A DNA stretch of 52,676 bases, taken from assembly GCA_910575835.1 (NCBI GenBank), contig CAJTGB010000036.1:1-52676 (forward strand), read 5' to 3'. The stretch comes from Lachnospiraceae bacterium (GTDB lineage Bacteria; Bacillota; Clostridia; Lachnospirales; Lachnospiraceae). The translations under genes were made by a program, and so were the position numbers. The stretch's first letter is position 1. Every line of letters starts with the position of its first letter. Shown piece by piece: positions 1-5,877 of this stretch. The notes under the pieces are model-generated. The model worked only from the letters and a program-made list of their open reading frames with translations, had not been told where the DNA came from and made no database searches.

Positions 1-99
1 AGTTGTAGATGTATTAGCTTTGCAGGGAGCCGGATGCGGGAAAGCTGCACGTCCGGTTCTGAGAGGGGTAAGCCCCGTAAGGGACTTACCTACTTACCA
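1..99 (+). ncRNA. 3' end of a group II intron (domains V and VI)
   Basis: Positions 27-60 fold as a group II intron domain V: GAGCCGGATGCGGG, AAAG, then CTGCACGTCCGGTTC, giving the usual 34-nt hairpin. It is followed by a domain-VI-like stem in which GGTAAGCCCC (68-77) pairs with GGGACTTACC (81-90) around a GTAA loop. The sequence then runs to a CTTACC end near 98, where the 3' splice site should lie. The intron body and any reverse transcriptase lie outside the window to the left. The exact last base is an estimate. Confidence 0.82.
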
Positions 100-301
100 A
101 GGACCGTGCTGCTATAAAGTGTTAAAGCCTATGGCTTTCCTATAAGATAAAAATCTTGATGCGCACTCGTGCGAATAGAAGGTGTCACTGCGTGACCGCA
201 CTCGGCGCAGCAAATCGTCCAAGTCCTTCATGAATGAGGGAGTTAGGGAGTTAAGGAGCTGAAGCGGACTTGTCCGCTTTGTTCTATCAAAAGCGGGAGG
301 T
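100..301 (+). promoter_or_regulatory. ilvB leader with a series of short hairpins
   Basis: This 200-bp stretch separates the intron end from ilvB and has no convincing ORF. It holds successive small perfect hairpins: AAAGCC-TAT-GGCTTT (124-138), AAGAT-AAAA-ATCTT (144-157), CGCAC-TC-GTGCG (162-173), GTCAC-TGC-GTGAC (184-196) and AAGCGGAC-TT-GTCCGCTT (262-279). The last ends 16 bases before the ilvB Shine-Dalgarno. A second AAGCGG (291-296) abuts the Shine-Dalgarno and could compete for the same 3' arm (CCGCTT, 274-279). I see no T-box specifier or TGGNACC element. A regulatory role is inferred. Confidence 0.45.
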
Positions 302-307
302 ATGTAT

Positions 308-2029
308 ATGAAGAAGATCAGCGGCAACAAGTTATTGGTGAAGGCACTAAAGGAGGAAGGGGTAGACACGATATTCGGCTATCCGGGCGCCTGCACCATC
401 GACATCAGCGACGAGCTGTATAAGCAGGATTATACGAAGGTGATCCTGCCAAGGCAGGAAGTAGCCCTGGTGCATGAAGCAGATGCTTATGCCAGGTCGA
501 CAGGAAGGGTAGGAGTCTGTCTGGTTACCAGCGGGCCGGGGGCGACGAATCTGGTCACAGGACTTGCGACGGCGTATTATGACAGTGTTCCCCTGGTGTG
601 TTTTACAGGACAGGTGGCAAGACATCTGATCGGGAATGACGCGTTCCAGGAGGTAGATATCGTCGGTATCACCAGGAGCATTACCAAGTATGGGGTGACG
701 GTCCGCAACAGGGAGGATCTGGGGCGTATCGTGAAGGAAGCGTTTTATATTGCAAGATCCGGCCGGCCGGGTCCGGTACTGATCGATCTTCCCAAGGATG
801 TGATGGGAGAGCTTGGAAGCGCGGAGTACCCGGCAGAGGTCAATATCCGCGGATACCGGCCGAATACACAGGTACACGTCGGACAGCTTAAGAAGGCGAT
901 CAAGATGCTTAATAAGGCGAAGAGGCCGCTGTTCCTTGCGGGAGGCGGGGTGAATATCGCCCGTGCGAACGCAGAGTTTACCCAACTGGCGGAGCGGACG
1001 AATATTCCGGTTGTTACAACGGTCATGGGGCGGGGAGCGATCGCGACAGACCATCCGCTGTATGTGGGGAATCTGGGAATGCACGGAGCCTATGCGTGCA
1101 ATATGGCTGTAGGAGAATGTGACCTTCTGTTCTCCATCGGAACCAGGTTCAACGACCGTATCACAGGGAAGCTCCACTCCTTCGCACCGCATGCCAGGAT
1201 CGTTCATATTGATATTGATACGGCGACGATCTCCAAGAATGTACAGGTGGATGTGCCGATCGTGGCAGATGCGAAGGAAGCCATCACCAGGATGTTAGAG
1301 TATGTGATGGAGTGTGACACGAAGAAATGGCTTGACGAGGTGAGAGAGTGGCAATGTGAGCATCCGATGCAGATGAAGAAGAAACCGATCATGACCCCTC
1401 AGGATATCATTGATACCATCAATCGTGTCTTTGAGGAAGCATTTATCATCTCGGATGTGGGACAGCATCAGATGTTTACCGCACAGTTTATCGAACTGAA
1501 TGAGAAGAAGCGTCTTCTGATGTCGGGAGGGCTTGGAACTATGGGATACGGGCTGCCGGGAGCCATAGGTGCGAAGATCGGGAATCCGGATGTGCCGGTC
1601 ATCTCCATATCCGGCGACGGAGGAATGCAGATGAACAGCCAGGAATTGGCAACGGCTGTTTTGGAAGAGCTTCCCATTATCTGCTGCATTTTCAATAATA
1701 ATAATCTGGGGATGGTTCGTCAGTGGCAGAAGTTGTTCTACGGCAAGCGTTATTCCATGACCTGCTTACGTTCAGGGGCGGCATGCAGGGGGAAATGCGG
1801 AGAAGTAGAATGTCCGACGTACACGCCTGATTTCATTAAGCTGGCAGAGAGCTATGGGGCGCAGGGGATACGGGTGACGAAGACAGAAGAGATCGAACTG
1901 GCATTTTGCGAGGCAATGAAGAGTACGAAGATACCTACAGTTATAGAATTCGAGATCGATCCTGAGGACCTGGTCTATCCGATGATCCAACCGGGCGGGA
2001 CTCTGGAAGATATGATACTGGATTGTTAA
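308..2029 (+). CDS. ilvB: acetolactate synthase, large (catalytic) subunit
   Basis: Thiamine-diphosphate- and FAD-dependent acetohydroxyacid synthase. It condenses pyruvate with pyruvate or 2-ketobutyrate, the first common step of valine, leucine and isoleucine synthesis, in the cytoplasm. The 573-residue protein has the family length. It shows the catalytic glutamate in LPRQE (E51), a central FAD/dehydrogenase-fold domain (about 190-330) and the ThDP/Mg motif starting GDGGMQMNSQE near 436 and closing at NNNN near 465. I chose ATG 308 over ATG 302 because GGGAGG at 295-300 is 7 bases from 308 but only 1 from 302. It is followed by ilvN after 38 bp, as the subunits work as a complex. The C-terminal region has a short Cys-rich stretch (near 488-502: C-L-R-S-G-A-A-C-R-G-K-C), which I note without interpreting. 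Confidence 0.96.
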   Translation: MKKISGNKLLVKALKEEGVDTIFGYPGACTIDISDELYKQDYTKVILPRQEVALVHEADAYARSTGRVGVCLVTSGPGATNLVTGLATAYYDSVPLVCFTGQVARHLIGNDAFQEVDIVGITRSITKYGVTVRNREDLGRIVKEAFYIARSGRPGPVLIDLPKDVMGELGSAEYPAEVNIRGYRPNTQVHVGQLKKAIKMLNKAKRPLFLAGGGVNIARANAEFTQLAERTNIPVVTTVMGRGAIATDHPLYVGNLGMHGAYACNMAVGECDLLFSIGTRFNDRITGKLHSFAPHARIVHIDIDTATISKNVQVDVPIVADAKEAITRMLEYVMECDTKKWLDEVREWQCEHPMQMKKKPIMTPQDIIDTINRVFEEAFIISDVGQHQMFTAQFIELNEKKRLLMSGGLGTMGYGLPGAIGAKIGNPDVPVISISGDGGMQMNSQELATAVLEELPIICCIFNNNNLGMVRQWQKLFYGKRYSMTCLRSGAACRGKCGEVECPTYTPDFIKLAESYGAQGIRVTKTEEIELAFCEAMKSTKIPTVIEFEIDPEDLVYPMIQPGGTLEDMILDC

Positions 2030-2067
2030 CGTTTGCTAAGAATGAAAGAAAAGGAGATAGAAGATAT

Positions 2068-2580
2068 ATGAACGGGAATGGTATGAAGAAGCGCTGGATC
2101 TCCCTGTATGTGGAAAATCAGGTGGGTGTCCTGTCGAAGATCTCCGGGCTTTTCTCCGGGAAGTCTTACAATCTGGACAGCCTTACGGTGGGAACTACAG
2201 AGGATCCGACGATTTCCAGGATGACGATTGCTACCGTCAGTGACGACGAGACCTTTGAGCAGATCAAGAAGCAGCTGAACCGCCTGGTCGAGGTCATCAA
2301 GGTCATTGACTTCACAGATGTATTCGTGCGTATGAAGGAGATCTTGTATGTGAAGGTGCGCAAGTGTACGCCGGAAGATAAGGTGGAGCTGTTCCAGATC
2401 GCGGAGACCTTCAAGGCGAAGGTGATCGATTACGGCAAGGACAGCCTGCTGCTTGAATTCGTGCAGACTGCGACGAAGAACGACGCCGTCATTAAGCTGA
2501 TGAAGGAAGAGTTCAAGAGCATCGAGGTCGTGAGGGGCGGAAGTGTTGGGATCGAGTCTATAAGTATGATGGAACGGTAG
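2068..2580 (+). CDS. ilvN: acetolactate synthase, small (regulatory) subunit
   Basis: Regulatory subunit that activates IlvB and gives feedback control by branched-chain amino acids. The 170-residue protein starts with an ACT domain (about 8-80), visible as WISLYVENQVGVLSKISGLF followed by NLDSLTVG. The C-terminal domain of the small-subunit family follows (about 85-165; KAKVIDYGKDSLLLEFVQTA region). A longer frame is open from 2023, but AAGGAG at 2051-2056 supports the ATG at 2068, which begins MNGNGMKKRW. It lies between ilvB and ilvE on the same strand and is probably cotranscribed with ilvB. The usual name could be ilvN or ilvH; this is a naming choice, not a functional doubt. Confidence 0.93.
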   Translation: MNGNGMKKRWISLYVENQVGVLSKISGLFSGKSYNLDSLTVGTTEDPTISRMTIATVSDDETFEQIKKQLNRLVEVIKVIDFTDVFVRMKEILYVKVRKCTPEDKVELFQIAETFKAKVIDYGKDSLLLEFVQTATKNDAVIKLMKEEFKSIEVVRGGSVGIESISMMER

Positions 2581-2669
2581 AAAAACAGAGCGCACTCTTG
2601 AATTTTGAAATGGGTAGGATTATAATAGGTTCAGACAAGAATTAGAGAAAAGAACGGAGGACTAAAAAG

Positions 2670-3695
2670 ATGGAGAAGAAGAATATTGATTGGTCTAACC
2701 TTGGGTTTGGTTACATACAGACAGATAAGAGATACGTTTCCAACTATAAGGACGGAGCGTGGGATGAAGGCGAGATGACCTCCGATGCGAATGTGGTGAT
2801 CAATGAGTGTGCGTGCGTGCTTCAGTATGCACAGACCTGTTTTGAGGGATTGAAGGCATATACGACGGAGGACGGGCGTATCGTTATGTTCCGGCCGGAC
2901 CTGAATGCGGAGAGAATGGCGGATACGGCTAAGAGACTGGAGATGGCGGTATTTCCCACGGAGAGATTCGTCGATGCCGTTCATAAGACGGTTGAGGCCA
3001 ATGCAGCCTATGTTCCGCCCTACGGCTGTGGTGCGACATTGTATGTCCGTCCGTATCTGTTCGGTTCCAATGCTGTAATAGGGGTAAAGCCGGCGGACGA
3101 GTACCAGTTCCGCGTATTTACCACACCGGTGGGACCGTATTTTAAGGGCGGTGCGAAGCCGATCACCATCCGCGTGTGTGATTTTGACCGTGCGGCTCCT
3201 CACGGAACCGGACATGTGAAGGCCGGCCTTAACTATGCCATGAGCCTTCATGCCATTGTAGATGCGCATAACCAGGGATATGACGAGAATATGTATCTGG
3301 ACGCGGCTACCAGAAGCAAGGTAGAAGAGACGGGCGGCGCGAACTTTATCTTTGTTACGAAGGATAATAAGATCGTAACGCCGAAGTCTCCTACAATCCT
3401 GCCGTCTATCACAAGGCGTTCCCTGATGTATGTGGCGGAGAAGTATCTGGGGCTTGAAGTGGAAGAAAGAGAAGTGCCGTTCGAGGAGGTACAGGAATTC
3501 GCAGAATGCGGACTCTGCGGAACGGCGGCGGTCATCTCCCCGGTGGGCAAGGTGGTCGACCATGGGAAGGAGATCTGTTTCCCAAGCGGAATGGATGCTA
3601 TGGGGCCGGTGACGAAGAAGCTGTATGATACGCTGACCGGGATCCAGATGGGACAGATCGAGGCGCCGGAAGGGTGGATTCATGTAGTGTGCTAG
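2670..3695 (+). CDS. ilvE: branched-chain amino-acid aminotransferase
   Basis: PLP-dependent fold-type IV transaminase that makes Val, Leu and Ile from their 2-oxo acids with glutamate as donor. At 341 residues it belongs to the longer BCAT form. The internal-aldimine lysine is in GHVKAGLNYAMS (about residue 186). Other BCAT signatures are FEGLKAY near residue 60 and the glycine-rich LCGTAAVISPVG near 290. CGGAGG at 2655-2660 sits 9 bases before the ATG. It completes an ilvB-ilvN-ilvE set; ilvC, ilvD and the leu genes are not in the window. Its stop lies only 11 bp before the next gene, with no terminator between, so the unrelated AAA-ATPase gene may ride on ilv transcripts. Confidence 0.95.
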   Translation: MEKKNIDWSNLGFGYIQTDKRYVSNYKDGAWDEGEMTSDANVVINECACVLQYAQTCFEGLKAYTTEDGRIVMFRPDLNAERMADTAKRLEMAVFPTERFVDAVHKTVEANAAYVPPYGCGATLYVRPYLFGSNAVIGVKPADEYQFRVFTTPVGPYFKGGAKPITIRVCDFDRAAPHGTGHVKAGLNYAMSLHAIVDAHNQGYDENMYLDAATRSKVEETGGANFIFVTKDNKIVTPKSPTILPSITRRSLMYVAEKYLGLEVEEREVPFEEVQEFAECGLCGTAAVISPVGKVVDHGKEICFPSGMDAMGPVTKKLYDTLTGIQMGQIEAPEGWIHVVC

Positions 3696-3706
3696 AGTGC
3701 GGGTAT

Positions 3707-5233
3707 ATGGGGAAGGTATTTAATGTCAGTGCTGATTGCAAGCCAAAGCAGCACTATATGGTGAATATTGATGAGAGGCTTGCGCAGATAAAAGATATGG
3801 TGGAGTGCGGGCTGTATTTTACAATAAACCGGGCCCGCCAGTATGGAAAGACAACGACTTTACATGCGTTAGAAGGCCTTTTGAAAAGCGAATATATGGT
3901 GATCAGCCTGGATTTTCAAATGCTGAGCGCGGAGACATTTAAAACAGAGAGAGATTTTATCGAAGGGTTCTCAGCGGAGATTCTGGACAGAACTGCCGAT
4001 ATTACGGATATCCCGGAAGAAATATTGACAGAACTTGAAGGAATAGCGGACGGAAGCCGTCATTATGACAAGCTGTCTGCTTTGTTCCGCTGTCTGAGCA
4101 AGTGGTGCCGCCTCTCTCCCAAAAAAGCGGTACTGATCATCGATGAGGTAGACAGCGCATCGAATTATCCGATATTTCTTGATTTTCTAGCACAGCTTAG
4201 GGGGTATTATATTGCACGAGATCAGAAGTCTACGTTTCATTCGGTCATTCTTGCAGGTGTGTATGATATCAAAAATCTGAAGAATAAGTTTGTAGATGAA
4301 CATAGGATGAACAGCCCGTGGAATATTGCCGCTGATTTTGATATTGATATGAGTCTTTCAGAAGCAGGGATCGCCGGAATGTTAGAAGATTATGAGCGGG
4401 ATCATCATACCGGAATGAGGATAGAGGAACTCGCAGGATTGCTGCATGCATATACTGGCGGTTATCCGTTTCTTGTGTCCAGAATTTGTAAGCTGATAGA
4501 CGAAAAGATTGCAGGGAGCATAGAATTCCCTGACAGAAAAGCGGCATGGACAAAAGGAGGGTTTCTTGCGGCTGTCAGGCTTCTGTTAACAGAGGAAAAT
4601 ACTTTGTTTGAGTCGCTGGATAATAAGCTGATCGATTATCCTGAGCTGAAGCAGTTATTGGAAGAATTGCTGCTAGACGGCCGGAGTGTAGAATATGTAC
4701 CGGGAGATATGGGAGTACGCGTGGCATCAATGTTTGGTTTTGTGACAATAGAGAATCAGACAGTGCGTGTGGCTAACCGGATCTTTGAGACGAGGCTTTA
4801 TAATGGATTTCTGGCCGAACGGTCCCGTCATAATAAGCTTGCGCAGAATGCCGTGATGGAGAAGAATCAATTTATTGTCAGCGGTCAGTTGGATATGGAG
4901 TTAGTAATCCGCAAATTTGTTGAGTATTACAGTGACATTTTTGGAACACATAATGAGAGATTTTTGGAAGATCATGGACGGAGTCTTTTTCTATTATACT
5001 TGAAACCAATTATTAATGGAAAAGGTAATTATTATGTCGAGTCCAGAACCCGGACAAACCGGCGGACAGATGTCGTGGTTGATTACTGCGGGCGTCAGTA
5101 TATTATAGAGTTGAAGATTTGGCGGGGGAATGAATACAATAAAAGCGGAGAAAATCAGCTTGCAGATTATCTGGAATCATACCATGCAAAACAAGGGTAT
5201 CTTATCAGTTTTAATTTCCAAGCGCAAGGTTAA
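3707..5233 (+). CDS. AAA-ATPase-like / PD-(D/E)XK nuclease-like protein, 3'-truncated copy
   Basis: Member of the AAA-ATPase-like family (AAA-ATPase_like plus DUF1703-type domain), abundant and multicopy in Lachnospiraceae and Bacteroidetes, with no firmly known function. The 508-residue protein shows a variant Walker A, NRARQYGKTTT (about 41-51), lacking the first glycine. Walker B is VLIIDEVDSAS with D146-E147. The C-terminal nuclease-like core is RTDVVVD (D455) and IIELKIW (E468, K470), i.e. D-x12-ExK. Start 3707 matches the family N-terminus MGKxFN; an upstream ATG at 3674 lies inside ilvE. The end, SFNFQAQG, is abrupt: the paralogue at 5878 continues about 18 residues beyond the same point. 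The stop lies just before the IS200-like left hairpin, so the 3' end was probably removed by the insertion. Confidence 0.85.
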   Translation: MGKVFNVSADCKPKQHYMVNIDERLAQIKDMVECGLYFTINRARQYGKTTTLHALEGLLKSEYMVISLDFQMLSAETFKTERDFIEGFSAEILDRTADITDIPEEILTELEGIADGSRHYDKLSALFRCLSKWCRLSPKKAVLIIDEVDSASNYPIFLDFLAQLRGYYIARDQKSTFHSVILAGVYDIKNLKNKFVDEHRMNSPWNIAADFDIDMSLSEAGIAGMLEDYERDHHTGMRIEELAGLLHAYTGGYPFLVSRICKLIDEKIAGSIEFPDRKAAWTKGGFLAAVRLLLTEENTLFESLDNKLIDYPELKQLLEELLLDGRSVEYVPGDMGVRVASMFGFVTIENQTVRVANRIFETRLYNGFLAERSRHNKLAQNAVMEKNQFIVSGQLDMELVIRKFVEYYSDIFGTHNERFLEDHGRSLFLLYLKPIINGKGNYYVESRTRTNRRTDVVVDYCGRQYIIELKIWRGNEYNKSGENQLADYLESYHAKQGYLISFNFQAQG

Positions 5234-5322
5234 ATCCACCGCCTTTTAGGCGGTCAAGCTTTAGCGGCATTTCCTTTCAGTAGCAATTGTGATAAAATAC
5301 AGCAATAGGAGGTGCTGTAGAA

Positions 5323-5751
5323 ATGGCAGAATATAGGAGCAGTAGTCATACCATATATGATATTAAGTATCATTTTGTGTGGATAACGAAGTATAGATAT
5401 AAGATACTAAGAAAAAATGTAGCCTTTAGGCTACGGGAACTGCTGCAGCAAGGATGTGATGCACGGAACATAAAGATACTGAAAGGCAGTATAGGAGTGG
5501 ATCATGTGCATATGCTGCTTTCGTGTCCAACCAATCTGGCGCCAAGTCAGATCATGCAATATCTGAAAGGAAGGTCGTCAAAGTTGTTACAGGATGAGTT
5601 CCCGGAGTTGAGAAAGAGATATTGGGGACAGCATATGTGGGGAAGAGGATATTTCTGCGGGACAGTAGGAGAAGTAGATGAAGAGACGATAAGAAACTAT
5701 ATCGAAAATCAGGGAAAAGAAGAAGATAATTTCAAAATCGAGGAACAATAG
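5323..5751 (+). CDS. tnpA: IS200/IS605-family transposase TnpA (Y1 HUH)
   Basis: Single-strand transposase that cuts and joins DNA at hairpin ends through a tyrosine. The 142-residue protein is of normal family length. It has the HUH metal-binding pair H61 and H63 in VDHVHMLLS and the candidate nucleophile Y126 in ETIRNYIENQ. The N-terminus HTIYDIKYHFVWITKYRYK is typical. AGGAGG at 5307-5312 lies 10 bases before the ATG. The gene looks intact and without frameshifts, so the element may still be mobile. It sits between the two AAA paralogues. Confidence 0.93.
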   Translation: MAEYRSSSHTIYDIKYHFVWITKYRYKILRKNVAFRLRELLQQGCDARNIKILKGSIGVDHVHMLLSCPTNLAPSQIMQYLKGRSSKLLQDEFPELRKRYWGQHMWGRGYFCGTVGEVDEETIRNYIENQGKEEDNFKIEEQ

Positions 5752-5773
5752 CTACTTAGAGTAGAGCTTTTAG

Positions 5774-5874
5774 GCGACTTTAGTCGCAAATGAAACAGGC
5801 TTTAGCCTGCAAGCGACTTTCAGGCGCAAAAAGTGGTCTTTAGACCACAACAACCCACCGTCTTCAGACGGTGG
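5774..5874 (+). repeat. array of TT-loop hairpins at the IS200 right end
   Basis: Five hairpins follow one another downstream of tnpA: GCGACT-TT-AGTCGC (5774-5787), CAGGCT-TT-AGCCTG (5796-5809), an imperfect GCGACT-TTC-AGGCGC (5813-5827), GTGGTCT-TT-AGACCAC (5833-5848) and CCACCGTCT-TC-AGACGGTGG (5855-5874). Stems differ in sequence but share the CT-TT-AG apex. Only the last is clearly positioned as an IS200 right-end hairpin; the others are extra. Confidence 0.75.
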
Positions 5875-5877
5875 TAG

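Noticed and set aside
100-301. T-box riboswitch or leader-peptide attenuator before ilvB
   Set aside because: No TGGNACCGCG-type antiterminator and no short ORF rich in branched-chain codons. Only unrelated small hairpins are visible.
302-307. ATG at 302 as the ilvB start
   Set aside because: It is one base from the Shine-Dalgarno; ATG 308 has normal spacing.
347-1207. Long open frame on the minus strand within ilvB
   Set aside because: It mirrors the codon pattern of ilvB, has no family-like motifs and no ribosome binding site. It is a shadow frame.
5774-5874. CRISPR or attC-like array beside the IS200 element
   Set aside because: Stems differ in sequence, there are no constant repeats or spacers of fixed size, and no integrase is nearby.
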